DNA from: Nageia nagi | Lineage: Eukaryota; Pinophyta | NCBI GenBank assembly: GCA_050084985.1 | Contig: JBITNC010000001.1 | Coordinates: 48,608,001-48,672,000 of the forward strand | Direction of reading: 5' to 3' | DNA: 64,000 bases | Shown: one piece after another, positions 33,421 through 45,062 of the stretch | Layout of the letters: each line of letters begins with the position of its first letter | How positions within the stretch are numbered: position 1 is the stretch's first letter | Notes under the pieces: model-generated | What the model was told of the DNA's origin: nothing | The model's input: the letters and a program-made list of their open reading frames with translations, nothing else | Database searches by the model: none | Translations under genes and position numbers: made by a program

Positions 33421-34620
33421 TTTAGGATAGTGTCTCATAAATAATAATCCAATAGTTGTAAACTAATCTAACCAGAAAACCCTCCTTTTCCTAGGCTAAT
33501 AGAATTCTAAGATTCAAAGGTCATGTTGCTTTGCCGATAAATTCTATATGTTGAGAACAAATACTCTAGGAGTTACATGCAACACCAACAGTTGGACACT
33601 CATGATTTTTGAAAACTTATCAACATGTTCTTTATTCCTTCTATTGGCCAGGTATGAAATAAGATATAACGAAATTTGTGTCATAATATGATGTTTATCA
33701 ATGTCAAAAAGGTGAGACAATGGGGACCACAGGATTGCTTCAGCCTCTAACCATCTCAGAGTGCACTTGGATAGATATCTCCATGGATCTCATTGAAGGC
33801 CTTCCCAAATCCTATGGCAAAGTAGTTATTTTGGTAGTGATGGATCAACTCTCTAAATATGCACATTTATATCCATTGGCACATCCCTACAAAGCTATGA
33901 ATGTAGTGCAATTATTTCTTGATAACATCTTCAAACTCCATGGTATGCCTGCTACAATTGTCAGTGACCATGATCCAACATTTATGAGTAAATTTTAGCA
34001 AGAGTTATTCAAACTTAAGGTCACTAAACTCAATATGAGCTCAACATATCACCCTCAGATAGATGGTTAGATAGAGATTATTAATAAATACTTATAAATA
34101 TATCTTCATTGCTTTGCATCTACCCAACTAGTCCACTGGGTCAAATGGCTTCCCTTAACTAAAAGGTGGTACAACATAACTTATGATACATCTATCAAGA
34201 TGAATCCATTTGAAGCCTTGTATGGTCAACCCCTGCCCATAATCACATCCTCTATCCTAGGAAGCACCAATATTCAAGCAGTTGATACCACCTTATCCAT
34301 TTGAGGAGAGATAGTTTGCATCATTCGAGAAAATATTCATATGGCTCAACACTGGATAAAACAACAAGCTAATCAACAATAGATTGAGCGATAATTTCAA
34401 GAAGGTGATATGGTTTTCTTGAGGCTTTAATCATACTACTATACTTCCCTCAAATTGAAAGGTCCCCAAAAATTATCCCCATGATTTTATGTACCTTATA
34501 AGATACTCCTATGCATTAACCCTATAGCATACAAGTTAGCACTTCTAACATCATCAAAGATTCACCCTATTTTTAATGTATTATGCTTGAATCAAGTACT
34601 AGCCCCCCAAATCATCATTC
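33421..34620 (+). pseudogene. Chromovirus integrase
   Basis: The finger region is degraded (SFYWPGMK; YDVYQCQKG). The DDE core shows WIDISMDLIEGLPKSYGKVV, ILVVMDQLSKYAHLYPLAHP, MPATIVSDHDPTFMSKF and SSTYHPQIDG followed by TAG in place of Gln, with the catalytic Glu in IEIINKYL. The C-terminal part reads FQEGDMVFLRL and KLKGPQKLSP, then KIHPIFNVLCLNQVL. Confidence 0.9.
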
Positions 34621-34797
34621 AAACTAAATTACTAGAATTCACTAAGGAAGGTTCAATCTTGGTTAAACCTAAGATCATCCTAGACTACTGCACATGCCTA
34701 CTTCGTAACTACATGATTACTAAAGTTCTAATTTAGTGGCATGACTTAGCTCTTGAAGATGCAATATGGGAGACTCTCTTAATTAAATGTTAGGATA
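34621..34797 (+). pseudogene. Chromodomain at chromovirus integrase C-terminus
   Basis: PKIILDYCTCLLRNYMITKV LI, a TAG for Gln, then WHDLALEDAIWETLLIKC. The pattern (PExILD, LRN, EVLIQW, LPxEDATWE) is the C-terminal chromodomain of plant chromoviruses, thought to guide insertion into heterochromatin. Sequence similarity stops right after it, at the junction with Copia element 2. Confidence 0.82.
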
Positions 34798-36136
34798 AGT
34801 ATGAGCTATTTTAAGTAAATGCCTTATTTGCTATTTTTTTAAGTGCAATTTATTTTAAGAAATCTTTTTTTAGCAAATATTTAAGATAAAAAGTGAGAAA
34901 TTAATTAATTATGCATAGATTAATGTTAAATGCATGGATTAATGTTAATTAATTTTGCATAATGTAATGTTAAGTATGCATAAATGAATTAATGTATGCA
35001 TGAATTAATATTATTTTATCTTAATGCATGTTTGATGCACACGTGTGGTTGGAAAACATTTTAAATACATGCTTTAATTTTTTGTCCTAGTGCATATTTT
35101 TTGCTAAGTGGATAAAAAAATTTAAATGCATGATTTAATATTTTATCCTAATGCATGTGAAAAGATAAAGTTTACTTGAATATTTTTGCTTTATTTTTTG
35201 ATGATAAATTGCAAATAAAGAATTATTTTAAGTTCATTTTTTAAGTAACAAGGGGAAGAATTCCTCATTTTTTATAAAGAACCTTTATAAAGAGTTCCAT
35301 TAGGGGTTGTGACAAAACCCAATGGATTCTTAGGCTCATTTGTTGTTACTTAAAGTTAATGAATTTTTGTAAAGAGATCCATTAAGGATTATAACAAAAC
35401 CCATTGGACTATTTGGTTCATACTTATGGATGATGTTAGATGTAGTTTCATTTTAAAGCACTTTATTTATTTTGCACTTTTACTTTATATGCAAAGTACG
35501 TAAACATTGAAAATTGCTTTCCTCTAAAATGAACACATCTGCATATTTTTTTTACAACATGACTTGTTTGGGGAGCCATGAGATGAGGATAAGGTAGACT
35601 AGAGCCTTTTAATCCGACAATTTAAGTGGTGAAAATTTTGTACTTGTTAATTACCTCTAACTCCTCCATTGGTATGGATTTAACTCCATATAGGTGGATA
35701 GATATATGTGTAGTGATACCACATTTTTGCCCATCCATTTAGAGATTATCTTAATAACCTAAGAGAAAAAATGAAAACTTAATCAAGATAATTAATTTGT
35801 TCGATCCAACATACATCAAAACCTTGGAAAATAGCTAGTACTTCTCCTTGTGAGAGTATATCATTACCCAAGGGGAACTGGTTGAGGATTGGTAGGACTT
35901 GAGCTCTTTATGGGCATCTAAGTGAAGGCCTAATTTTAGATAAGAAAATAAGACTCAATGTTTTCCTCTCTTTGGTTATACTTGATGATGAAGATGTTAG
36001 ATTAATGATTATTATTTATGTTAATAATTAAGTATTTAATTTATTGATTAGTTCAAACATGTATTTGTATGATAATTATTTTTAAATTCAACATGTATGC
36101 TTACATTATTTATTTCTTTCATATTATTTTGTAGTA
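34798..36136 (+). other. Partial leader of Copia element 2
   Basis: AT-rich outer part with repeated GCATGAATTAATG-like words, two tandem copies of a segment containing TCCATTAGGGGTTGTGACAA (about 35260-35330 and 35350-35420; the same pair is found in element 3), then the conserved leader block at 35520-35965. No gene. Confidence 0.7.
35520..35965 (+). other. Conserved Copia leader block (element 2 copy)
   Basis: Opposite-strand counterpart of 5695-6140, 46640-47085 and 58512-58955. It ends about 170 bp before the gag start. Its short frames differ between copies, so it is probably not protein-coding. Confidence 0.7.
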
Positions 36137-37060
36137 ATGGGAGACACTTTTTCATCCAAGCATATCTTGGATGGTTCTAACTATGGTATTTGGGAACCTA
36201 GAATGAAGGCAGAACTTCGAGCAAAAAAACTTTGGATGATTATCAATGAAAATCAAGTTGCTCCATCAAGGGAGAAGAAACTTGAAGCTTATAATACTAA
36301 GAATGATTTGGCAACTTTTATGATTTTTCATGCAGTTTCAGATGAGATCATCCTCATGATATATTTTTCAAACACTAAAAAGGAAGCTTGGAAGAAACTA
36401 AAGAGTATCTACCTTGTCATAAAATTTTCTAGAAGGTTCACCATTTTTCATAAGTTGCTTCAATCATGTTAAGAGGAAAATGAAAGTGTGGCTATATATA
36501 TGAATAAGGTTGTTGATCTTAGGACCCAGCTTATGGGATGTGGTTGAAATTAGATCAATAATGAGTTTCTGACTTTCATCATGCTTCAAATCCTCTCTGT
36601 TAAATTTAATCAATTTGTGACTATTGTTGAAATTAGGCTTGATGATGAAAAAGCAATGTTCTCCTTGAAAAATATATCAAGGCTTCTCTTAAATCATGAG
36701 AAAAACACTAACAATAAAGTGTTGATCACCACTCCTAAGGAGTAATCTATGGCACTTGGTCTAATGAAGCCTCACTTCAAAAAGAAGAACCATAACCAAA
36801 AGAAGGGTTTTAATGCTCATAAGAAGAACTTTAAGAAAGGTGGAAATAAGAAGAATTATGATCATGATAAATCAAAGAAAACCAAAGCCAAATTTGATGG
36901 ATATTATAATTTTTGTAACATCTATGATCATATGGAAGTTGATTGCTTTAGGAAAAAGAAAGGGCAAAGTGAAAATGGATCTAAAAAATCAAACAAATCT
37001 AATAATAAGAATAAGAATAAGAATTTTACTTATGTTGCTACCTTTTACTCCAAGTCTTGC
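36137..37060 (+). pseudogene. Copia gag (element 2)
   Basis: The start ATGGGAGAC is intact, as in element 3. MGDTFSSKHILDGSNYGIWE, PRMKAELRAKKLWMIINENQ and KFSRRFTIFHKLLQ are the UBN2-type capsid start. A TAA at 36470 replaces the Gln of LLQSHQGEDEN; the same frame continues with SVAIYMNKVVDLRTQLMGCG, further stops and KNTNNKVLITTPKE. From 36749 a basic region leads to the knuckle KFDGYYNFCNIYDHMEVDCF, in which the first Cys is Tyr. Confidence 0.9.
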
Positions 37061-37498
37061 ATTTTTTCAAATGATTGGATTATTGATTTTGAATGCACTA
37101 ATCACATGAGTTTCGAAAAAGATAAGTTCAAAAACTTTCATAAGTATAGAAAAGATGCAGTTGTGATAGGTGATAGTTCAATCCTTGAAGTTCAAGGTAT
37201 TGTAAATGTGTTGATACAAAAAAATATTATTTAGAATGTACATTATATGCCTAAACTCAATATGAATCTTCTTTCTATAATTCAAGTTGCAATATTTGAA
37301 TTTAACTCACTCTTGGATCAATCTCGAACAAAGATGTGCCTTGAAACTAATTTTTATTCTAGAGGCAATCTTTAGCACCATCGATTAGGCCATCAAAAAT
37401 ATAAGAACATTCAATTCATGAAAGATCATAAACTTTTTAAAGGTTTTTCTACAATATCACCTATAATTAGTCTTTATTAGAAGTGCATTCTAGGTAAA
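37061..37498 (+). pseudogene. Copia protease and pre-integrase domain (element 2)
   Basis: NDWIIDFECTNHMSFEKDKF is the protease motif; the catalytic DSG is DFE, so both Ser and Gly are changed. VVIGDSSILEVQGIVNVLIQ follows. After stops the pre-integrase segment reads SRGNL, a stop for Trp, HHRLGHQKYKNIQFMKDHKL and ISLY, a stop, KCILGKMNQ. Confidence 0.88.
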
Positions 37499-38335
37499 AT
37501 GAATCAGCAAAAGTTTTCAAAAGATAATGCAACTAAAGCAACTCAACCTCTTCTACTTATGCATATAGATTTGATGGGTACATTTCCAACTAAGCCACTT
37601 GGGGGAGCATCTTATGTCTTGATATTTATTGATGAATTTAATAATATGACATTTGTTTATCTTATAGAGCACAAGGATCAAACCTTTGATAGGTTCAAAT
37701 ATTTCAAAGCCTTGGTAGAAAATTAGTTTGGATTCAAAATCAAGATGTTGAGATATGATAATGGGGTGAGTATAATAATAATTAATTCAATAATTTTTGT
37801 ACTAAGTATGAAATCAAGAGGCAATTTACTATCCTTTACACTCCTCAGCAAAATGGTGTAGCCAAAAGGAAGAATATAACCATTCAAGAAATGGTTAGAT
37901 ATATGTTGGGATATCTTCCTAGCTTCTTATAGGATGAAGTTGTAAATACTGCAATCTACATCTTAAATATGTGTCCTACAAAAGTATTTGAAGGTAAAAC
38001 TCTATATGAGGTATGGACATGAAAGAAACCTAACATCTCTCACTTTAGGATCTTTGATTGTGATGTTATGCCTTTGTTGTTCCTGAGAAAAAAGGAGAAG
38101 CTAGATAAGAGATCTAAAAAATGTATATTTATAGGTTATGAAAATCTACATAGAGGCTACAAGCTATACTAACCTTCCTCTCGTGCAGTCTTTGTATCTA
38201 GAGATATACAATTTAATGAACTTAAAGAATCTACTTCCTATGAGAATCTTGATGAAGGTGATGATTCTTTCGTTGCATCTAATTGGTTGGATGTCAGTGT
38301 GGATTTGTCACCTAAGGAATAAAACTTTCTAACAT
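37499..38335 (+). pseudogene. Copia integrase and linker (element 2)
   Basis: LLLMHIDLMGTFPTKPLGGA keeps the first catalytic Asp and KIKMLRYDNG the second. The third box reads NGVAKRKNITIQEM instead of NGVAERKNRTIQEM, so the catalytic Glu is Lys (a G-to-A change). Then come frame changes, RKKEKLDKRSKKCIFIGYEN and the linker with NWLDVSVDLSPKE. Confidence 0.88.
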
Positions 38336-39175
38336 AAAGAATAACAAGAAGTATGGCCATCAGTAAATCATTATTTTTTAAAATTGATAGTAAGAATGAC
38401 CCCTCATCCTACAAAGAAGCTTCAAATCATGATTGCTAGATGAATGCAATTAATGTGGAGTATGAATCTCTAATGAAGAATCAAACTTGGGATTTGGTTT
38501 CTTATCCAAATGAACATAATTTGATCAGTAACAAATAGATTTACAAGGTAAAATATAATTTAGTTGGAGAGATTGAGAAATACAAAGCAAGGTTAGTAAC
38601 TAAGGGTTTCACTCAAAAATATAGAGTTGATTATGAGAAAACCTTTACTCTAGTGAAAAAGATGCCTACTATCAGGGTAATTCTTTCTCTTTCAACAACT
38701 CAGGAATAGAAATTTTTACAACTTGATGTCAAGAGTGTTTTTTATCAATGGTGATTTAGATGTGAAAATATACATGAATTAACCAAAAGGGTTTATTATA
38801 GAAGGTAAAGAATCCTTTATGTGCAAGTTAAAGAAGTCTTTGTATGGACTTAAGCAAGCACTTTGGACTTAGCACAAAAATATTTTAGGATACTTTGAGG
38901 ACATAGGGTTTTCTAAATGCTTTTTTAACATAGATATTTATGTGCTCAACCAAGGATAAGATTTTATCTTGATTCTTATCTATGTGGATGATATGTTGAT
39001 TATAGGGAATAATATGATCCTCATACTTAACTACATATTCACACTTAAGGTAACTTCTAAAATGATTAATCTTGGTCTATTGCACTACTACCTTAGTATG
39101 TAAGTGTACCATTACAAAGATTGTACTTATCTTAGTCAATCCAAGTATATCTCAGATATCTTATAAAATTTTAGA
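38336..39175 (+). pseudogene. Copia reverse transcriptase (element 2)
   Basis: VEYESLMKNQTWDLVSYPNE, IYKVKYNLVGEIEKYKARLV, TKGFTQKYRVDYEKTFTLVK, a degraded LDVKS box, KLKKSLYGLKQALWT and FILILIYVDDMLIIGNNMIL. The YVDD box is intact. Stops lie at Trp and Gln positions and there is a frameshift near 38738. Confidence 0.9.
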
Positions 39176-39940
39176 ATGGAAGAGTGCAAGCATGTTGGAA
39201 TCCTAGTCTCTCTTGGAATAACTTTATCTCTTAGTTCCAACTCTCAGTTGGTAGATGCTACGGTTTACAGGAAACTAATTAGTAGTCTTCTTTATTTGAC
39301 TATCTCTAGGCCAAATATTACCTTTACCAAGAATTTGATGGCTTGCTTTATGCAAAATTTGTATGTTGAGCACTTCAATGCTATTAAGCAAATTTTGAAG
39401 TATGTTACTAGCACTAAGGAACTTGCTCTCAAGTATGACAAGTTTCTCTCATTTATTCTCTCAAGATTTTTAGATTCTGACTATGAAGGAGATAAAGATG
39501 ATAAAAAATCAACCTTTTCTTATGTGTTTAACATTGGTTTAGGTGATATCTCTTGGGCATCCAAGAAGCAACCTATGACTGCTCTCTCCACCATTGAGGT
39601 TGAATATCATGCAATGTCAGTTGCAGCTCAGGAAGCCATTTGGTTGAGGCATCTTTTGAAAGAAATAGGGTATGAGCAAGTTCATCCATCTCAAATTTGT
39701 TTAGATAATTAGTTAGTTATTACTTTAGCAAAGAATCATGTTTTTCATAAAAGAACAAAGCACTTAGAAATCCAAGCCCACTTCATTAGAGATAAGGTTC
39801 TAGATGGTCTTCTACACTTGCAACATTATCCATCAATCCTAAACTCTACTAATTTTTTCATCAAGCCCCTTCCTAAAGCTCAATTATGTAAGCTTAGGGA
39901 GTCTATTGGGTTGATGAAATTACCCTCAAAAAGGGAGTAA
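39176..39940 (+). pseudogene. Copia RNase H (element 2)
   Basis: The open frame at 39176-39712 reads QLVDATVYRKLISSLLYLTI, SRPNITFTKNLMACFMQ, FLDSDYEGDKDDKKSTFSYV, ISWASKKQPMTALSTIEVEY and EAIWLRHLLKEIGYEQVHPS, then TAG. The frame resumes with AKNHVFHKRTKHLEIQAHFI and ends KLPSKRE with a stop at 39938-39940. The D(WAGD)-type box is SDYEGDKDD; the family layout is otherwise kept. Confidence 0.9.
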
Positions 39941-40956
39941 ATGTTGAATTCTTGTTGAATCCATTGTAATTTCTTCCTTTTTAATAATTTTTTTTTATCT
40001 TTTTTGGTTTGTATACTTTATTTATACTTTTCTTTGTTTGATAACTATAATTATGGTCTTAGAATCTTAGTGATGACTTATAGTGTACCACAAATACAAG
40101 CACATTATATTAGGGAGAAAGTTCTTGATGCAACAATTATAGCTCTATTCATCTAACTTTGTCTCTTTTGATTTATTCACTAGCTGCTTTAGAAACTTTA
40201 TTGTATGCATTTCGAAAGTTTCTTATGGTAGTGAAGCTATCCTAAAGAGAGAGTAAAATTTGAATTCTTATGTTGAATTCATTTCTATGATAACAACTTC
40301 ATCCCTAGGAGGATATTTTTGTTGTATAGTGTTGATCTAAATGTACACCTTCATGGTTAGTTCACTCAGTGTGAGGAACTCATGGTACATTTTGTTTTTT
40401 GTTATCACTATGTGAGGAATCAACATGTGTTTGTTAGCATTGTTTGGTTACCTATATATGAGTAACTTATATGTGCATATATTTTTTTATTGTTGATCAA
40501 CCCATGTTTCTAATATACAATAGTTGACTATGAGTATTGGCTTGGCATCTTCATGATGATTTATAGTGCATCATTGATCAATTTATGGATGGCATTACTT
40601 AGTTCATTTATCTTGTGATCGATATGAATGTTTATATAATGCATCTAATTGGTCTCATTTATGAGCTATTTGTAACTTGTAGGTTTCATCTTGAGAATGC
40701 GAGTTACTTACTTCAAATGGGTATGCTCATGGAGGCTCACATGTCAACTTAGTGTTCATGAACTACATTTATAGTGAAACTAGTTGTGGTTAATGATCAT
40801 ATTGTAAACTATTTTTCCAAATGGTATTTTAATGAGTCTCAAACTAAGATCTTGCTTATTTCTCAATGATGTAAAAGTTCTTATCTTTGCTTGTATCTCT
40901 TTGTAGGATAACTCTATCTTTCTTCTTCTCTCTATGCTCTATACCAATATTACATT
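39941..40956 (+). other. 3' untranslated region of Copia element 2
   Basis: About 1 kb of non-coding sequence between the pol stop and the polypurine tract, matching the inverted region 41602-42636 of element 3 (for example TGACTATGAGTATTGGCTTG near 40524). Long non-coding 3' regions occur in all Copia copies here. Confidence 0.75.
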
Positions 40957-40965
40957 AAGGGGGAG
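40957..40965 (+). promoter_or_regulatory. Polypurine tract of Copia element 2
   Basis: AAGGGGGAG abuts the 3' LTR start TGTTAGAATTTG. Confidence 0.85.
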
Positions 40966-41436
40966 TGTTAGAATTTGTAATGTGATATTGAGTAATATTT
41001 CTCTTTAATCTAAATTCACTTAATACTTAAATTATCATTAAATACCTTAAAGTATTAAGAGAATAAACATAGGAGAATGATTAAAAATAGGTATGAGATT
41101 AAAAATAAATGAATAATTAAAAGTAGAAAAAATATTAATTATAGAGTGAATTTATTCTTATAAAAAGAGAACCCTTCCCTTTCAATTTATGCAATTATTA
41201 TGTAAGCTTTACTATAGGTATAGAGTGTGAAAGAGAAAAGATATTTTTTAAGAGAGGTTCTTAAGAATAAGAAGATCTTAGTTAGTGGATGTACTCCTAA
41301 GGAGAGAGGAACCATTTTATATCTTATGTCTATTTTAAGATTGGCTTGAGTTATTATGCTATTGTGTTGATTTTGAAAGTGGCTTCTTAAGATCTTATAA
41401 GACCAGAAGTTAATTCAAAAAGGGTGAATTTCTTCA
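40966..41436 (+). repeat. 3' LTR of Copia element 2 (type B)
   Basis: 471 bp, from TGTTAGAATTTGTAATGTGA to TTTCTTCA, aligning with the reverse complement of 53312-53787. A TATA-like box, TATAAAAAG, lies at 41159-41167. Confidence 0.9.
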
Positions 41437-41594
41437 CCTTTAACCCAAGGGTAAGGTTAAAGATATTTATATATTTAATCCCTTTCCTATTTTTATCCCC
41501 TTAATTATTTAAAGTATCTAAATATAATTTAAGCATTAAATAAATTTAAATAAAAAAAAAAATATTACACAATATTACATTACAAATTCTAACA
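41437..41594 (-). repeat. 3' LTR remnant of Copia element 3
   Basis: 158 bp matching the outer part of the type B LTR (53630-53787), ending TGTTAGAATTTGTAATGTAA on the minus strand. The remaining 300 bp or so are missing. Confidence 0.85.
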
Positions 41595-41601
41595 CTCCCC
41601 T
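41595..41601 (-). promoter_or_regulatory. Polypurine tract of Copia element 3
   Basis: Minus strand AGGGGAG directly before TGTTAGAA. Confidence 0.8.
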
Positions 41602-42636
41602 CTAATATAATATTGAGGTAAAGCATAGAGAAAAGAAGAAAGAAATAGTAAGAGAGAGTTATCTTCTATAGAGATACAAGTGGAGATGAGAAGTTTTATA
41701 TCTTTGAGAAATAAGAAAGATTTTAGTTTGAGATTCACTATAATGCAATTTGATAAAATGGTTTATAATACAATCATTAACCATAACTAGTTTCATTGTA
41801 AAGTGTAGTCAATCAACACTGAGTTGACATGTGAACCTTCATGAGCCTGCCCATCCAAAGTAAGTAACATGCATTCTCAAGATGAAACCTGCAAGCTACA
41901 AGTAGCTCATAAATAATATTAGTTATATGCATCATATAAACATTTATATCAATAAAAAGAAAAATAAACTAAGTAATGTCATCCATAAACTGATCAATGA
42001 TGCACTATAAGTCATCACAAAGATGCCAATCCAATACTCAATCATATGATGTATAATAGAAACATGTGTTGATAAATAATAAAAAGGAGCATATACACAT
42101 ATGAATTACTCACATATGGATAGCCAAACAATGCCAACAAACATATACTAATTCCTCACATAATGATAATAAAAACCAAAATGTACCATAAGTTCCTCAC
42201 ACAGAGCAAACTAACCACAAAGGTGTACATTTAAGATCAACCCTATACAACAAAATATCCTCCAAGGTATGAATTTATCATCACAAACATCAATTCAACA
42301 TATGAATTCAGACTTCACTCCCCCTTGAGGATAACTTCACTAACCATAAGAAACTTTCAAATATGCATAACAAAGTTTCTAAAGCAGTCTAGTGAATAAA
42401 TCAGAAGAGTCAAAGTCAAATGAATAAAGTTATAGTTGTTCCATCAAGAACTTTCTCCTTGTTATAATGTGCTTGAATTTGCAATGCACTATAATTCATC
42501 ACTAAGATGTCATGTCATTACTTATAATCACCAAAAAATAATGTATGAGCAAGGTATACAAAAAACAAAAAATGAAGTGCTCAATAACTTTATTAAGAAG
42601 TAAGTAGTTATAATGGATTCAATAAGAATTCAACCT
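41602..42636 (-). other. 3' untranslated region of Copia element 3
   Basis: Non-coding counterpart of 39941-40956 on the opposite strand. No gene seen. Confidence 0.75.
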
Positions 42637-43340
42637 TTACTTCCTTTTTGAGGGAAACTTCACTAACCCAATATAATCCTTAAGCATAGAGAACTCAGCT
42701 TTAGGAAGGGGCTTGGTGAATAAATCAACAAAGTTTAGGATTGATGTACAATAATATAAGTGTAGAAGACCATCCAGAACCTTCTCTCTAATAAAGTGGG
42801 TTTGGATTTCTACATGCTTTGTTCTCTAATGAAAAATAAGATTCTTTTCCAAAGAAATAGTTGAATGGTTATCTAAAGAAATTTGAGATGGAAAACTTGC
42901 TCATACCCAATTTCTTTCAAATGATGCCTCAACCAAATGGCTTCTTGAGTTGCAACTGATATTGCATGATATTCAACCTCTATGATGGAGAGAGCAGTAG
43001 TAGGTTACTTTTTGGAAGCCTAATAGATAGCACCTAAACTAATGCTAAACACATCAGAAGAGGTTGATTTTCTATCATCTCTATCTCCTCCACAGTTAGA
43101 TTCTAAGAATCTTGAGAGAACAAACAAGGGCAACTTATCATACTTGAGAGAAAGATTCTTAGTGACCACAACATACCTCAAAATTTGTTTAACTACATTG
43201 AGGTGATCAACATATGACTTTTGCATAAAGTAATCCATAAAATTCATGGTAAAGGTAATGTTTGGCCTAGAGATAGTCAAATAAAGAAAACTACCAATTA
43301 GTTACTTGTACATCATAGCATCTACCAACTAAGAGTTGGA
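42637..43340 (-). pseudogene. Copia RNase H (element 3)
   Basis: MTISRPNITFTMNFMDYFMQ, HLNVVKQILRYVVVTKNLSL, FLESNCGGDRDDRKSTSSDV and FSISLGAIY are followed by a TAG for Trp; degraded matches to the KQPTTALSTIEVEY and LKEIGYEQ boxes follow, with a stop at 42637-42639. The second acidic box reads ESNCGGD rather than DSDWAGD, with Asp changed to Asn. Confidence 0.88.
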
Positions 43341-44290
43341 ACTACGAGACAAAGTGATTCCAAGGAGACTGGGATTGTATCAGGTTTGCATTCCTCTATT
43401 CTAAACTTTTTCAAGATATTTGAGATATAATTGGATTAACTAAGATAAATGCAATCCTTGTATTGGTATACTTACATACCAAGATAGTAGTTCAATATAC
43501 CAAGGTCTATCATTTCAAAAGTTGTCTTAAGTTTGGATATGTACTCTTGGATGAGGACTATATTATTCTATGTAATCAATAGATCATCCACATAGAGAAG
43601 AATCAAGATCAAGTCTTTTCCTTGGTTAAGCACATAAAGATTAGAGTCAGAGAAGCATTTAGAAAACCTAATGTCCTTAAAGAATCCTAAAATCATTTTG
43701 TACTAGGATCGAGGTGCTTGTTTAAGTCCATACAAAGATTTTTTTAACTTGTAAACAAAAGATTCTTTGCCTTCGATAATAAACCCTTATGGTTGGCTCA
43801 TTTAGATTTCCACATCTAAGTCACCATTGAGAAAAGCACTCTTAACATGAAGTTCAAAACCTTTTCATCCTTGAGCTATTGAAAGAGCAAGAATTACCTT
43901 GATAGTAGGCATCTTTGCTACTGGAGCAAAGGTTTCTTCATAATCAACTCTATATTTTTGAGTGAAACCTTTAGCTACTAACCTTGCTTTATATTTCTCA
44001 ACCTCACCAACTAAATTGTATTTGACCTTATAAATCCATTTATTACCAATCACATTTTGTTCATTGGGATAAGAAACCAAATGCCAAGTTTGATTCTTTA
44101 TTAAAGCCTTATACTCCACATTCATCTAGCACTCATGCTTTGAAGCTTCCTTGAAGGATATAAGGGCTCATTCTTGCTATCAATTTTAGCAAATAAATAT
44201 TTATTAATGGTATTACTTATTGTTATCCTTTGTATTAGAGAGTTTTGTTCCTTAGGTGACAAATCCACACTGACATCCATCTAGGTAGGT
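43341..44290 (-). pseudogene. Copia reverse transcriptase (element 3)
   Basis: An open frame at 44125-43865 reads NVEYKALIKNQTWHLVSYPN, NVIGNKWIYKVKYNLVGEVE, KYKARLVAKGFTQKYRVDYE and ETFAPVAKMPTIKVILALSI, the well-preserved N-terminal half of Copia RT. Downstream come the LDVKSAFLNGDL region in another frame, KSLYGLKQAPRS and ILLYVDDLLIT with intact YVDD. A TAG follows that box. Confidence 0.9.
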
Positions 44291-45062
44291 GTAACAAAAG
44301 AATAATCACTCTCATCTAGGTTCTCACAAGAATCAAATTCTTCAGGAAGTTCATTGAATTTTATATCCCTTAACACAAAGACTACTCTATAGGAAGGTTG
44401 GTATAGCTCGTAGCCCCTAGATGATTGTTATAGCCCACAAAAATACACTTTTTGGATCTCTTATCTAGCTTCTTCCTTTTATGAGGAACAACAAAGGTAT
44501 AAGCATCATAGCTAAAGAACCTAAAGTGAGAGATGTTAGGTTACTTTCTTGTCAATACTTCATACAGAGTTTTGCCTTCAACTACTTTTGTAGTATATTT
44601 GTTTAATATGTAGATCATACTATTTAAAACTTTATCCCATAAGAAGCTAGTAAGATCTCCCAACATACATATTTCCATTTCTTGAATGGTCCTATTTTTT
44701 CTTTCAGCTACACCATTCTACTGAGGAGTGTAAGGGATCGTAAATTGTCTCTTGATTCTATATTTGGTACAAATATTTTTCAATTAATTACTATTCTACT
44801 CACCCCCATTATCAGATCTCAACATCTTAATTTTGAATCCAAATTAATTTTCTACCAAGTCTTTAAAATCTTTGAACCTATCAAAGGTTTGATCCTTGTG
44901 CTCTATAAGATAACCAAATGTCATCCTACTGATATCATCAATAAAGGTCAAGACATAGAATGCTCCCCCAAGAGATGTAGTTGGAAATGGACCCATCAAA
45001 TCTGAATGTATAAGCTAAAGAGTTTGAGTTTCTCTAGTTTCCTTATATTTTGAAAAAAATTA
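44291..45062 (-). pseudogene. Copia integrase (element 3)
   Basis: All three catalytic residues are present: HSDLMGPFPTTSLGGAFYVL, KMLRSDNGGE and NGVAERKNRTIQEMEICMLG. Also FIDDISRMTFGYLIEHKDQT and PHKRKKLDKRSKKCIFVGYN. TAG stops replace Gln at several places. It is the least damaged integrase core of the four Copia copies. Confidence 0.9.

Larger units (their letters stand above)
30770..34797 (+). mobile_element. Chromovirus (Ty3-Gypsy), truncated at both ends
   Basis: Covers the gag finger, protease, RT, RNase H, integrase and a C-terminal chromodomain, but no LTR of its own. The 5' part of gag and the 3' LTR are gone; element 2 abuts it at about 34797. A solo Copia LTR splits it at 31380-31880. 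Many stops. Confidence 0.88.
34798..41436 (+). mobile_element. Copia element 2 (LTR type B), 5'-truncated
   Basis: Leader, gag, protease, integrase, RT, RNase H, a 3' untranslated region of about 1 kb, polypurine tract and 3' LTR are present in plus orientation. The 5' LTR, primer-binding site and outer leader are missing; the leader begins at AGTATGAGCTA, which in element 3 lies at about 47835-47845. It ends tail to tail with element 3. Confidence 0.9.
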
